From NCBI GenBank assembly GCA_029548365.1, contig JAKPNN010000002.1, forward strand, positions 1 through 64,000: 64,000 nt of DNA, in the 5' to 3' direction. This stretch comes from Chloroflexota bacterium. Its GTDB lineage: Bacteria > Chloroflexota > Anaerolineae > Anaerolineales > Anaerolineaceae. The position numbers were made by a program, and so were the translations under genes. Shown one piece after another: positions 32,710 to 42,319 of the stretch (position 1 is its first letter; each line of letters opens with the position of its first letter). The notes under the pieces were generated by a model. It was given only the letters and a program-made list of their open reading frames with translations. It did not search any database and had not been told where the DNA came from.

Positions 32710-34713
32710 ATGAAAAGAAACCGTCAAAACATTTTCTTGTGTTTCCTTGTTGGGTCTATCATCACGCTTTCCTGCAGGCTCCCCTTGAGCGCGTTAAAAA
32801 ACTTAATAGAAAGTGGTTCACAAGAAACCACCCTGGATGTCCCCTCTAAGGCCCCCATTCCAATTGCTGTTGAACAGGACACGACTCTGGGTGGGCTGGA
32901 AGGTGAGCCTGCCCGGGTTCAAATTCCAGCAGGCGCCTTTATGACAGATGCTTCAGCGTCTATAAGCTATTCGGATACTCTACCGGCTTTACCGGAAGAA
33001 GGCTGGGTAGGGCTTGGAGCAACCCTGAGTGTGGAGCTTGAAAGCGAGCAAACCCGTTCTGACCAACCCATGCAGGTCAGGATGGAATTTGATGCTACCG
33101 GGATCGAGGAACCCGGCGAAGTGTTTGTTGGTTATTTCAATGAACAGCATGGCTGGTACTTTTTTGAACCTGATTCGGTCGACCTGGATCAGGGTGTCTT
33201 GACCTTTACCACCTTCCATTTCAGCCTGAATGCGCCATTTTCAGCTGATGAAGCCAAACGGATAGATAAATACCTGGACAAAAAAGCCACCGAAACCTTT
33301 GTGAAAGAGAATTCACTGGGCAAATCTCAGGGAGAGGTGGAAGCAATGGTAAAAACAATCCTGGAACAAGGTGTGGGGATAAACGATAACCGGGTGGTGG
33401 AGATCATCATAAAGGGCGTTGTTGAACAAATGCCTTTAGGCAATATCGCTGTTGCCATATATGATCATGATTCTGAAGAATTAACTCAAGCCACGCTGGA
33501 AGAAACATTTAAAGCTCTTGGAAATTATGTCGCATCGGACGATAACTTGCTAAAAGAAATCACCAGTGACAAAGTAAAAATCTTTGCGAATAGCCTGTCA
33601 CACAATGCAATGCTTGTCTTCGATTTAAATAAATTTGCAAACCGGGTTGTTGAATTGTCCAATGAAGTCATCACCAACGTCTGGTTTAATCCTGAGATTG
33701 AAAAAGCCTTCCAGGTATATAAGAATGGTGCAGAAGGTGGATGGTTTGGCTATTCGGTAGATGCGCGGGATTGGGACCAATTGTCTGTGCAGATGCGTGG
33801 CATTTTTGCGAAAGTGCAATCGGATTATCTATCCTCTTACTGTAGCCGTCGTGGGATCAACCCTGACCAATTGAGCGAAGACGAAAGAAACACCATTGCT
33901 CATAATGGTATGGAAGCATTGAAAGCAAAATTTGATGAACGTCTTTCGAACCAGGAAAAGATTGATGAAATCAAGGCTAAGCAGGAACAGCTGATCGAAT
34001 TGTTTGCAAATCAACAGCTCCTGATTCGGGAAAGCGTAAATCCGATGTATGCCGGAAATGAGGACCTCGAAACGCTGATGAATCGTTTGTTTCTGATGAC
34101 TGAGAAAATTATGCGGGATACTGGCAGATCAGAGATTATCTTCCACTCCTTTGATGAAAACATTGATCGACCGGGCACTCAGATTTATGGTCAACAAATC
34201 GCAAATTTGGTGCGGACATGGTATATTAACAGGGAGATAAGCCCTGAACAGGCTGAAAAAGCCTATCACCAGGCGCTCATCGATATGGGATTGATCGAAG
34301 ATGAAAATTTGATCCATGGTGTTGAGCCCCAGAAGGTAACTTGCACCGGTGATTATGTGTCAACATTTACAGAAGTCTATGAAGATGAATCAACTCGCGT
34401 ATGCTCATTTACGATGCCATTCTCCATTGAATTTTGGAATGTTGGGGCTTTGGGCGGGGCTGAATATTCAGGGGCAAGTTTAACCTGGTCATTTGTGAAT
34501 TTTAAATATGCTGATTGCAGTATAGATAATTTGGAAGAGCGAGTTTCAACCGGTGAATTTTCAGGAGGACCTAACGGTCATGCAACCATTGGATGGGCGA
34601 ACTTCAGTTTAAACTCAGGCGTGACAGCTTCCGTTTCATATAGTGATGAAGATGAATATGTTTCAGGATCTTGCACCATTCTCAACCCCTCAGCCTTTTC
34701 AGGTTGGAAGTGA
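32710..34713 (+). CDS. Large putative lipoprotein, unknown function
   Basis: A 667-residue secreted protein. The N-terminus (MKRNRQNIFLCFLVGSIITLSC) is a lipoprotein-like signal with a lipobox Cys at residue 22. Residues about 55-170 look like a beta-rich ZU5-like/Ig-like domain (VQIPAGAFMTDASASISYSDTLP), the middle is helical and charged, and the last about 130 residues contain a Cys-rich beta segment. No catalytic motif is apparent. It overlaps the vWA-FHA gene and shares its operon, suggesting a partner on the outside of the membrane. Confidence 0.6.
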   Translation: MKRNRQNIFLCFLVGSIITLSCRLPLSALKNLIESGSQETTLDVPSKAPIPIAVEQDTTLGGLEGEPARVQIPAGAFMTDASASISYSDTLPALPEEGWVGLGATLSVELESEQTRSDQPMQVRMEFDATGIEEPGEVFVGYFNEQHGWYFFEPDSVDLDQGVLTFTTFHFSLNAPFSADEAKRIDKYLDKKATETFVKENSLGKSQGEVEAMVKTILEQGVGINDNRVVEIIIKGVVEQMPLGNIAVAIYDHDSEELTQATLEETFKALGNYVASDDNLLKEITSDKVKIFANSLSHNAMLVFDLNKFANRVVELSNEVITNVWFNPEIEKAFQVYKNGAEGGWFGYSVDARDWDQLSVQMRGIFAKVQSDYLSSYCSRRGINPDQLSEDERNTIAHNGMEALKAKFDERLSNQEKIDEIKAKQEQLIELFANQQLLIRESVNPMYAGNEDLETLMNRLFLMTEKIMRDTGRSEIIFHSFDENIDRPGTQIYGQQIANLVRTWYINREISPEQAEKAYHQALIDMGLIEDENLIHGVEPQKVTCTGDYVSTFTEVYEDESTRVCSFTMPFSIEFWNVGALGGAEYSGASLTWSFVNFKYADCSIDNLEERVSTGEFSGGPNGHATIGWANFSLNSGVTASVSYSDEDEYVSGSCTILNPSAFSGWK

Positions 34714-36601
34714 CCATAAAGGACGCCCTTACCGGAAAAACTCACGTTTCACTGACAGATTACTCTCTGTAATCTGTATTTTATTCTTAGTAACCAACCT
34801 TATGTTATGGGTTGGTTTTTCCTTACCGTGGCGTGTGCAAGCACAGGGGGACGACACATTGATCGTTCTTCCGCCAGATACCATCGGTTTTCCCCTTCTT
34901 TCCACACAAATTAAACCCAAATTGATCCCCGGAGCGGCGACGCCCCCACTGCAAAGGGAAGACCTGATCGTACTGGAAGATGAAAGGAGTGTTGAGGTCA
35001 TCAGCCTGGAAAAGCGGCGTGGCGGCGTTCACTTTACCCTGGTGATCAACAGCGACAGGCGCCTGGATGTGCGCGATGCCAACGGCGAATCACCCTATCA
35101 CCGCATCCAGTTGGCTTTTTCTGACTGGGTCCAGGAGCATCGCTTCAGCTCAGAAGACTCCCTTTCACTGGTGGTGCAGGAAGGCTCGCTGATTCGCAAC
35201 AGCCATGACCGCCATAACTGGGTAGAAGCGCTGCAGAATTATCAGCCCAATTTTCGCAGCATGGCACCTGACCTAGTCAGCCTTGAATTGGCTTTGGGAC
35301 TGTCTGAAGAACGGGTTGTGCCCTTTGGGGTGGATAAAGCCCTGTTGTATATCACGCCCCCGCCTGCACCCGAAGAAATCACCCCCTTATTGACCCTGGC
35401 AGAAACAGCCCGTGCCGCTGAAATCCAGGTGCATGTGTGGATGCTGGGCGAAGAATTCTTCCTCAACAACGACCAGGGAAAGGCGTTGATTGACCTGGCA
35501 AACGCCACCGGCGGTGAGTTTTTTCATTACACCGGCGCCGGCGCTCCCCCCGCCCCGGAACGTTATTTTGAGGATATTGGCGTTTATTATGATCTGACCT
35601 TTGTGTCCGGCATCCGCCAGGAGGGCAATTATGCCATCAGTGTTGGAACCGTGGACGGCGCGCTGCATGGCGAGAGCAGTGAATTTTATCTCAATGTCCA
35701 CGCACCCAAGCCAATTTTAATCAACCCGCCGCCGACGATCACCCGCTCGGCACCCCAAAATTGGGATGAGAACCTTGAAAACCTCCTTCCCGAGAGTGTG
35801 GCGATTGAAATCATGCTGGAGTTCCCCGATGGTTATCCGCGTGATTTGAGTTTCAGCCGTTTGTTCGTGGATGGGCAGATGGTGGATGAACGTACGGAAG
35901 CGCCGTTTGAGCTTCTGACCTGGGGTCTGTCCGCTGTGGACAAAACGGGCGAATACGTGATCCAGGTAGGGGTGGAAGATACCTTGGGACTTTTTGGTGA
36001 AACGATCCTGACCCCGATCCGGGTTGAGCTGAGCGCGCCCGAAACCGAATCCCCGCGGCCTGTTCAACACATTGGTCTGATACTTGTTTGGGTGGTATTG
36101 GCTGGGGCAGCCTTGATTTTGGTTATTTGGGGAGCGCTAAGTTTTTTTCGCTCTAGGTTTGCGCAGCGCTTCTTTAATAAGCTGTTTTCATCCAGGTCGA
36201 TATCCACTGCTGAGAAATCAACTGAGCCAGAAGATCAGGGCGGGCCCTTTGCCAGCTTGCTCCCCCTGGAGGGTGGGATTTCAGGCTGGAAACAGGCTGC
36301 CATTCAGGTTATGCAGGCGAACACGGTCATCGGCAGCGACCCGGAGCGCGCCAGCCTGCTCCTTAGCGGTGATACTATTGATGGATTACACGCATGCTTA
36401 CACAGTGAACAGGGTGCTTTCTGGCTGATGGATTGCGGATCCAGGAGCGGCACCTGGATTAACTACAACCCGATTGGTAGTCAGCCGGTAGAATTGCATC
36501 CTGGCGACCTGATCCACATAGGCTCGGCAGGATTTCGGTTTACAATCATTGATGTGGAATCGCCGCCCGGTGCTACGATTGAAAAATACAAACTGGAATG
36601 A
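34643..36601 (+). CDS. vWA-type protein with TM helix and FHA domain
   Basis: A 652-residue protein: signal segment (about 38-62), an extracytoplasmic vWA-like domain (HFTLVINSDRRLDVRD; the usual MIDAS is imperfect), an Ig-like region (about 330-460), one membrane helix (about 476-500), a linker and a C-terminal cytoplasmic FHA domain (about 560-640: GSD, then DTIDGLHACLH, DCGSRSGTWIN, GDLIHIGS), which should bind phosphothreonine peptides. The start is uncertain because the first ATG lies inside the preceding gene. The next gene, a PP2C phosphatase, overlaps its stop codon. Confidence 0.7.
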   Translation: MMKMNMFQDLAPFSTPQPFQVGSDHKGRPYRKNSRFTDRLLSVICILFLVTNLMLWVGFSLPWRVQAQGDDTLIVLPPDTIGFPLLSTQIKPKLIPGAATPPLQREDLIVLEDERSVEVISLEKRRGGVHFTLVINSDRRLDVRDANGESPYHRIQLAFSDWVQEHRFSSEDSLSLVVQEGSLIRNSHDRHNWVEALQNYQPNFRSMAPDLVSLELALGLSEERVVPFGVDKALLYITPPPAPEEITPLLTLAETARAAEIQVHVWMLGEEFFLNNDQGKALIDLANATGGEFFHYTGAGAPPAPERYFEDIGVYYDLTFVSGIRQEGNYAISVGTVDGALHGESSEFYLNVHAPKPILINPPPTITRSAPQNWDENLENLLPESVAIEIMLEFPDGYPRDLSFSRLFVDGQMVDERTEAPFELLTWGLSAVDKTGEYVIQVGVEDTLGLFGETILTPIRVELSAPETESPRPVQHIGLILVWVVLAGAALILVIWGALSFFRSRFAQRFFNKLFSSRSISTAEKSTEPEDQGGPFASLLPLEGGISGWKQAAIQVMQANTVIGSDPERASLLLSGDTIDGLHACLHSEQGAFWLMDCGSRSGTWINYNPIGSQPVELHPGDLIHIGSAGFRFTIIDVESPPGATIEKYKLE

Positions 36602-37710
36602 TGACCAATCTTAATCAAGCCCATCTGGATATTGCTGCTGCCAGTCACCCCGGCCTGGTTGGCAAAAATAATGAAGACCGTTACAGTGTATCGGCTTTTA
36701 TGACTGGCTTCAGGGGAAAGGTGCCGGCGGTGTTCGCCATTCTGTGCGATGGGATCGGTGGGCATCGCGCCGGTGAGATCGCTGCGCAACTGGGTGTGAC
36801 AACCGTTACCGAGGTCATTACAGCCAGTGATGGGCTTCAGCCGTTAGAAACCCTGGAAAATGCCATCCACCGCGCCAATCATGCCATCTTTGAGGCTTCT
36901 CTTTCAGTACAGGGGCATAGGGGCATGGGCACAACCTGTGTCTGTGCCTGGGTGATCGCCGACAGGCTGTACACCGCTAACCTGGGTGATTCTCGAATTT
37001 ACCTGCTGCGCGGAGAGCACATCATGCAGCTTACGACGGATCACACCTGGCTGCAGGAAGCCTATGATGCCGGGATCATCAGCGATGCACACGGCGGGGA
37101 GCACCCAAACGCGCATGTCATCCGCCGTTATTTGGGCTCCGCCAGGGCCCCCCAGCTCGATTTCCGGTTGTGGTTTTTTGACGGCGAAAGCGACGCTGAG
37201 GCAGTCGAGAACCAGGGCTTACCTCTTGAAGCGGGAGATACCCTGCTGTTATGCAGTGACGGTCTGACAGACCTCGTCTCTGATCATGAGATTCAGCGCC
37301 TGGTCAAGTCTGCTCCGTTGGACCGTGCACCCGGGGCGCTGATTGACCTGGCGAATGCGCGCGGCGGGCATGATAACACAACCGTTGTGCTGCTCAGGGT
37401 TCCTGGGGAGCAGGATCAACCGGCGAACCGCTTTCGCAAGGGTCGGATCCTGCGTGGCTGTGTAGCCGGGCTGGTCCTGATGGGTTTGCTGACCCTGGCG
37501 ATATACTTTGGTCTACGCTGGCGAGCACCGCGTTTTGATTTGCATGGGTCGCCAACGTCTGTTGCAACCCGTGTACTTTCCACCCAGCAGCCGGGGACGC
37601 CTTCTGCAGCTGAAACGGTACCGGCTGTGATTGAAGCCAGCCCGTCCCCAGGTCAAGAGCAAGGTCCTACCCTTACGCCCTGGCCGACTCATACCCTGCA
37701 AAATGAGTAG
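36598..37710 (+). CDS. PP2C-type Ser/Thr phosphatase, membrane-anchored
   Basis: A 370-residue PPM-family phosphatase. The metal-binding motifs are present: GKNNEDRY (about 22-29), LCDGIGGH (about 49-56), GDSRIYLLRG, CSDGLTD and GGHDNTTVV. A membrane helix (about 287-307) is followed by a short, Thr/Pro/Ser-rich extracellular tail. It overlaps the FHA-protein gene by 4 bp and probably dephosphorylates ligands of that FHA domain. No Ser/Thr kinase gene is seen next to it. Confidence 0.9.
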   Translation: MMTNLNQAHLDIAAASHPGLVGKNNEDRYSVSAFMTGFRGKVPAVFAILCDGIGGHRAGEIAAQLGVTTVTEVITASDGLQPLETLENAIHRANHAIFEASLSVQGHRGMGTTCVCAWVIADRLYTANLGDSRIYLLRGEHIMQLTTDHTWLQEAYDAGIISDAHGGEHPNAHVIRRYLGSARAPQLDFRLWFFDGESDAEAVENQGLPLEAGDTLLLCSDGLTDLVSDHEIQRLVKSAPLDRAPGALIDLANARGGHDNTTVVLLRVPGEQDQPANRFRKGRILRGCVAGLVLMGLLTLAIYFGLRWRAPRFDLHGSPTSVATRVLSTQQPGTPSAAETVPAVIEASPSPGQEQGPTLTPWPTHTLQNE

Positions 37711-37888
37711 CTCGCGCTTGCCTTCGCACACGGTCTGGGCCTGCTGATGCAGCTTAAGAGAATGTGTTGGGAGCGGCTGAAATTTTAGCAGCAACACGAC
37801 TCGTGAAGTTATTGCATCTTTAGTCGTGAAGGGTATGATTAAGTTTTGTCTGGTAGAAACCGGCTATTGATGTTAGAATTTTTAACCC

Positions 37889-37975
37889 GGAGGGATGGCC
37901 GAGTGGTTTAAGGCGCCTGTCTTGAAAACAGGTGTGGGTTTACGCCCACCGTGGGTTCGAATCCCTCTCCCTCCG
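37889..37975 (+). tRNA. tRNA-Ser(TGA)
   Basis: An 87-nt tRNA with acceptor GGAGGGA/TCCCTCC, discriminator G, anticodon loop CTTGAAA (anticodon TGA) and a long variable arm (GTGGGT...GCCCAC), characteristic of tRNA-Ser. A TAGAAT -10-like sequence precedes it. Confidence 0.95.
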
Positions 37976-38012
37976 CCTTGAAGTTTGAGGGTAAAATAAA
38001 CAAGTGAAGATC

Positions 38013-38102
38013 GGGGAGGTGCCAGAGTGGTTGATTGGGGCCGCCTGCTAAGTGGTTGTTGGGTTTGAAGCTCAACCGGGGGTTCGAATCCCCCCCTCCC
38101 CG
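38013..38102 (+). tRNA. tRNA-Ser(GCT)
   Basis: A 90-nt tRNA with acceptor GGGGAGG/CCTCCCC, discriminator G, anticodon loop CTGCTAA (anticodon GCT) and a long variable arm (TTGGGTTTGAAGCTCAA). It follows the first tRNA-Ser by 37 bp and is probably co-transcribed. Confidence 0.95.
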
Positions 38103-38115
38103 CTAAAGGATCAGG

Positions 38116-38146
38116 CTCGCAATGGAAATTTGCGAGTTTGTTTTTT
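38116..38146 (+). terminator. Rho-independent terminator of the tRNA-Ser pair
   Basis: CTCGCAA at 38116-38122 pairs with TTGCGAG at 38130-38136, followed by TTTGTTTTTT. Confidence 0.8.
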
Positions 38147-38151
38147 AACTG

Positions 38152-38600
38152 CTGGCCATTCAAACCCCGGGGGCCTGTCCACAAACATAGACCCCTGGGG
38201 TTTATGTTAAATCTTCACTTGGCTGGCATTAAAACCCCGGGGGTCTGACCGCAAATTAAGATCCCCTGGGTTTACGTTAAACCTCACCTGCCTAGCATTC
38301 AAACCCCGGAGGCCTGACCACAAACATAGACCCCCGGGGTTTATGCTGAATCTTCACCTGGTTGGCATTAAAACCCCGGGGGTCTGACCGCATACTAAGA
38401 CCCCCAGGGTTTATGTTGAATCTTCACCTGCCAGGCAATCAAACCCCGCGGGTCTGACCGCATACTAAGACCCCCGGGGTTTATGTTAAACCTTCACTTG
38501 CCTCGCATTAAAACCCCGGGGGTCTGACCGCAAACAAAGACATCCGGGGTTTATGTTGAATCTTCTCCTGCCTGGTATTCAAACCCCGGGGGTCTGAAAA
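38152..38600. repeat. Seven 70-bp tandem units, each a long hairpin
   Basis: AAACCCCGG starts units at 38162, 38232, 38301, 38371, 38441, 38511 and 38581 (the last incomplete). Each unit holds AAACCCCGGGGGTCT and its reverse complement AGACCCCCGGGGTTT around a loop of about 13 nt, forming a stem of up to 15 bp, joined by TTATGTTGAATCTTCACCTG-type spacers. The stems vary by compensatory or single changes. Not a CRISPR array: no non-repetitive spacers. Confidence 0.9.
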
Positions 38601-38652
38601 GACGATACTTAATTTTCTCTCCAAGCAACCATCGGGGATTGTCAAATCCCGA

Positions 38653-39099
38653 TTAATTATTCACAATCAACTGGCCTTCCATACCCGCCTGGCGGTGACC
38701 GGTCACACTGCAGTAGTAAAAGAAAGTGCCTGCCTGGTCGACGGTGAATTGAATGGTCTCTTCCTGTCCAATTTCACTGAATACGGACGTGGCTGCATTG
38801 AACTCATCAATCACGAAATCGTGGAAGCGTCCATCATCGTTAATCAGGGTGATTGCGACGGTGTCGCCCACGTTGGCAGTCAGGTCCGGGTTAATCTGCC
38901 CGTCAATTTCGCCTCCCACGCCGATGAAGATCAATTGACCATCAGCGGCGCCTGTTTTCAGGGTGTAATGTATCTCTGCCTCGAGTGCTCCTTCGGCGGT
39001 GTTATGGGCTGGGGCAGCCGGGCTGCAAGCCGCCATCAGAAAAATACCGACCAGGACGAGGAAGGTAAACAGTTTTTGACTACCTGAGATATTGTTCAT
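38653..39099 (-). CDS. Cupredoxin (blue-copper) lipoprotein
   Basis: A 148-residue lipoprotein: signal peptide with lipobox LMAAC (Cys25), then a plastocyanin-like domain with the type 1 copper ligands His93 (RFHDF), Cys130, His135 and Met140 in YYCSVTGHRQAGM. It should carry electrons on the outside of the membrane, for example to a terminal or nitrogen-oxide reductase. The nearest neighbour is hcp, divergently transcribed, which fits a nitrogen-oxide context without proving it. Confidence 0.88.
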   Translation of the reverse strand: MNNISGSQKLFTFLVLVGIFLMAACSPAAPAHNTAEGALEAEIHYTLKTGAADGQLIFIGVGGEIDGQINPDLTANVGDTVAITLINDDGRFHDFVIDEFNAATSVFSEIGQEETIQFTVDQAGTFFYYCSVTGHRQAGMEGQLIVNN

Positions 39100-39287
39100 G
39101 AGAATCTCCTTTTCTATTATTATAATTTAGACCATATTTATCTCTATTATAACATAATTGATTGAAATCACCAAGCATCCGGACAACTTTTCTAATCCTA
39201 TATGTAGGTGAACAACCGACAGTTCACGGGGTTGGCCGGTAGTTGACCGCTGATGGGTGGCAGATTGCTCCTATGTCCTAATTTCTG

Positions 39288-39350
39288 CTACCTAATTCTG
39301 CTACCTAATTCTTGCTACCTGATTCCTCCTACCTGATTCCTAATTACCTG
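39288..39350. repeat. 13-14-bp tandem repeats upstream of hcp
   Basis: CTACCTAATTCTG-type units start at 39288, 39301, 39315 and 39329, with a partial fifth unit. They lie in the 372-bp interval between the divergent cupredoxin and hcp genes. Confidence 0.7.
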
Positions 39351-39387
39351 TTTCCAAATTCCTACTCACCTTCCACCACCCACCCAA

Positions 39388-39431
39388 TGTGATTTAAGTC
39401 ATATTTTCAATTGTGTTCTCCATGTTAGAAT
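39388..39431 (+). promoter_or_regulatory. CRP/FNR-family (HcpR-like) site and -10 box of hcp
   Basis: TGTGA-N6-TCATA at 39388-39403 resembles the TTGTGA-N6-TCACAA operator of HcpR and related regulators. TAGAAT at 39426-39431 is a suitable -10 box. If transcription starts near 39438, the operator centre is at about -42, the classical class II activator position. Confidence 0.5.
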
Positions 39432-39471
39432 TAAGCTGTAAACAAAATTGAATACAAGGAGACGACCAACT

Positions 39472-41157
39472 ATGAAAGATGCAATGTTCTGTTTCCAGTG
39501 CCAGGAAACGATGCGCAATACGGGCTGTACTTCGCGGGGCGTGTGCGGGAAGCCCGCCGAGGTAGCCAACCTGCAGGATTTATTGATCTATTTACTTAAA
39601 GGCATCGCCTTTTGGGGCACCCGCGCCCGGGACATGGACGTAATCCACGAAGACACCAACATCTTCGTTGCCCAGGCCCTGTTTGCCACCATCACCAATG
39701 CCAATTTCGACCCCGATCGGTTTGTTGAATATATCCGTGAAGCCATTCAACGCCGTGAGGAACTGCGCGCTGAAGCCCAGGCGCGCTGTGAGGAACTGCA
39801 CGGCAATCCCTGCACGGGCACCGGTCCGGATTGGGCTGGCTGGCAGCCGGAATCCTACGAGATCGAAGTTTTGCTGGAAAAAGCCAACCAGGTTGGCGTG
39901 ATGGTGGATGAGACCTTGAATGAGGACATCCGCTCGCTGCGCGAACTGATCACCTACGGGTTAAAAGGTATGGCAGCATATGTAGAGCACGCTTACGTGC
40001 TTGATGTAACCGATTCAGAACTGCTGCACTTCATTCAAGAGATGCTGGAAGCCACCACCAACGACAAGCTGACCGTCGAGGAATTGACCAACCTGGTTCT
40101 CAAAACCGGGGAAATGGGGCTACGCGCCATGGCCCTGCTGGACCAAGCCAACACAGACACCTATGGTCACCCCGAACCCACGCAGGTCTTTTTGGGTGTG
40201 CGTCCCGGACCGGGCATCCTGGTCAGCGGGCATGATTTGCGGGACCTGGACGAATTGCTTCAGCAAACCGAGGGCAGCGGCGTAAACGTCTACACCCATG
40301 GCGAGATGCTGCCCGCCCAGGCTTACCCGGCGTTTAAGAAGTACGCCCACTTTGCTGGCAATTATGGCGGTTCATGGTTTCATCAACGGGAAGAATTCGA
40401 AAACTTTAACGGCCCGATCCTGATGACCACCAACTGCATTGTCACAGCCAGAGACAGCTATCTCAGTCGACTCTTTACCACCGGCCAGGCTGGATATCCC
40501 GACGCCATCCATATCCCGGACCGCAAGGCTGGCGAACAGAAGGATTTCTCAGGGCTGATCGAGCTGGCGAAAACCTGTGCGGATCCGCAACCGCTGGAAG
40601 ATATCACCATCACCACCGGCTTTGCCCGCAACACCGTCCTGGCCCATGCCGGCACGGTCGTCGACGCGGTTAAAGCCGGCGACATTCAGCGTTTTGTGGT
40701 CATGGCGGGTTGTGACGGGCGACATAAGACCCGGCAATATTACACCGATGTTGCGGAAGCCTTGCCGGATAACACCGTGATCCTGACCGCCGGGTGTGCC
40801 AAGTATCGCTACAATAAGCTCGACCTGGGCGAGATCAACGGCATCCCGCGCATATTGGATGCCGGGCAGTGCAACGACTCCTATTCGTTGATCCGCACGG
40901 CGCAAGCACTGGCTGAGGTCTTCGAGGTTGCCGATGTCAACGACCTGCCGATCTCATACGACATTGCCTGGTACGAACAAAAAGCGGTCATCGTGCTGCT
41001 GGCGCTGCTCTACCTGGGCATCCGCAAGATCCGTCTGGGCCCCACACTGCCTGCGTTCCTATCGCCAAACGTGATCGATGTGCTGGTGAAGAACTTCAAC
41101 CTGATGCCGATCGGCACCGTTGAAGAAGACGTAGCGGCAATGATGGCCGGGAATTAA
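39472..41157 (+). CDS. hcp: Hydroxylamine reductase / hybrid-cluster protein
   Basis: A 561-residue Hcp (prismane protein). The N-terminal cluster cysteines are Cys7, Cys10, Cys19 and Cys25 (Cys-x2-Cys-x8-Cys-x5-Cys), and the hybrid-cluster ligands appear in the C-terminal half ([36 protein letters not shown]). Known members reduce hydroxylamine and act on NO. AAGGAG precedes the ATG at 39472. It likely protects an anaerobe against nitrosative stress with the flavodiiron protein encoded 2 kb downstream. Confidence 0.95.
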   Translation: MKDAMFCFQCQETMRNTGCTSRGVCGKPAEVANLQDLLIYLLKGIAFWGTRARDMDVIHEDTNIFVAQALFATITNANFDPDRFVEYIREAIQRREELRAEAQARCEELHGNPCTGTGPDWAGWQPESYEIEVLLEKANQVGVMVDETLNEDIRSLRELITYGLKGMAAYVEHAYVLDVTDSELLHFIQEMLEATTNDKLTVEELTNLVLKTGEMGLRAMALLDQANTDTYGHPEPTQVFLGVRPGPGILVSGHDLRDLDELLQQTEGSGVNVYTHGEMLPAQAYPAFKKYAHFAGNYGGSWFHQREEFENFNGPILMTTNCIVTARDSYLSRLFTTGQAGYPDAIHIPDRKAGEQKDFSGLIELAKTCADPQPLEDITITTGFARNTVLAHAGTVVDAVKAGDIQRFVVMAGCDGRHKTRQYYTDVAEALPDNTVILTAGCAKYRYNKLDLGEINGIPRILDAGQCNDSYSLIRTAQALAEVFEVADVNDLPISYDIAWYEQKAVIVLLALLYLGIRKIRLGPTLPAFLSPNVIDVLVKNFNLMPIGTVEEDVAAMMAGN

Positions 41158-41248
41158 TCATCAATTTTAAACCATTCGCAGGGTGCGCCCCGAGCAGGAA
41201 ATCCGCGCACCCCGCGAATAGAAAAAATTAAGGAAGTCAATTTTTCAA

Positions 41249-41575
41249 ATGATTGAAGAAGTTTTTACGCTGGCGCAGGGCCCACAACGAACTGTTGAGA
41301 AGGTTATCCAGGATAACAACGTGGATTATATCCACATGCTGTTCAACAAAGACGAAGGACTGCCGCTGCATTACTCAAACTCCAATGTGTATATGACTGT
41401 TTTGCAAGGCATGCTCACCATCGGGTTGAACGACCAGGACGATCATATTTACCCGGCAGGCACGCTGTTAAAGATCCCCTACAAAACAAAGATGAACGTC
41501 AGGAATGCCCACGAAGATTTGCTGGAATTGCTGGTGATCAAAGCTCCGGCACCGAAAAACTATCCCCGTGATTAA
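41249..41575 (+). CDS. Cupin-domain protein
   Basis: A 108-residue single-domain cupin: the conserved barrel motifs LPLHYSNSNVYMTVLQGMLTI and YPAGTLLKIPYKTKM are visible, but only one of the usual metal-binding His residues (His41 region) is clear. It follows hcp by about 90 bp in the same direction and may share its transcript. Role unknown. Confidence 0.7.
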   Translation: MIEEVFTLAQGPQRTVEKVIQDNNVDYIHMLFNKDEGLPLHYSNSNVYMTVLQGMLTIGLNDQDDHIYPAGTLLKIPYKTKMNVRNAHEDLLELLVIKAPAPKNYPRD

Positions 41576-41766
41576 AGCCTTCAAGGAGAAATTAAAGGGA
41601 TCAGGTCAAACGTTTTTACGATGCTCGACCTGATCCCTGGCTTTTTGCAGCCTGTTGTTGAAGTCAGTTGGCCCTAGTTGCCGCTCATAATAAATTTAGC
41701 GACATACACTTACTTGAAGAGGAAGTATAATGCTTCCACCAAGTTTGGTTCTTACCGGTCAGAAAT

Positions 41767-41985
41767 ATGAGTGAACACCGATCTGCATCCCACGAATTAG
41801 CCTCACCCCTGGCGCGCTTGTTCCACATCGCCAGGCAACAGGGGTACCTGACCTATGATGATATCCTGGCGGTTATGCCTGCGCCTGACCAGGACCTGGA
41901 CCAACTTGACCGGCTCTATGCCGCCTTATTGGCTGCAGGCATACCGTATGGCGATGCAAGCGCTTTTGACGAGGGAGCCAAATAG
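41767..41985 (+). CDS. Free-standing sigma-70 region 1.1-like protein
   Basis: A 72-residue protein made of little more than one domain: LARLFHIARQQGYLTYDDIL then DQLDRLYAALLAAGI. This is the pattern of region 1.1 of housekeeping sigma factors (GYLTY plus a DQ-D-LL-GI helix), which normally masks the DNA-binding domains of sigma-70. Here it is not fused to regions 2-4. TATAAT lies about 40 bp upstream. It could modulate RNA polymerase, but that is inference. Confidence 0.6.
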   Translation: MSEHRSASHELASPLARLFHIARQQGYLTYDDILAVMPAPDQDLDQLDRLYAALLAAGIPYGDASAFDEGAK

Positions 41986-42319
41986 GGTCATCGCAGTTGG
42001 TCGTAGTTCGCTGATGGGTTTTGCTTCTGGTGGAAGAGGCGTTAGCGTCTGAAAGGCTGCAGCAGGGGGTTTTGTTTGTAAGGGCGCTTTTGAGAGCAGC
42101 TTCCAAATTTTCTCATTGATCAATTTGCTATCATTTTGGATAACGCATTGGTATCAAATTTTATTTTTTAACACCCTCTAATATTTTATTCAGCAGATCA
42201 GCCGGCAAAAAGGCAGGGATGAGTTTTTCTGGGTATAATTTAATCTCAGTTTGTGTCCAAGCGGGTCTGCGTTTCGTTTTCAGTGAGCAGCCACCGCATG
42301 ATTGATTAAGGAGAAAAAA
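41986..42319. other. Intergenic region before the aldolase gene
   Basis: About 330 bases without a gene. A TATAAT at 42234-42239, 81 bp upstream of the aldolase start, is a candidate -10 box, but no good -35 is seen. Nothing else is recognised. Confidence 0.4.

Noticed and set aside
37882-38184. Minus-strand 100-codon frame across the two tRNA-Ser genes
   Set aside because: It covers two well-formed tRNA genes and their terminator; no protein evidence.
38162-38595. A CRISPR array
   Set aside because: The units are uniform 70-bp hairpin repeats with no unique spacers and no cas genes nearby.
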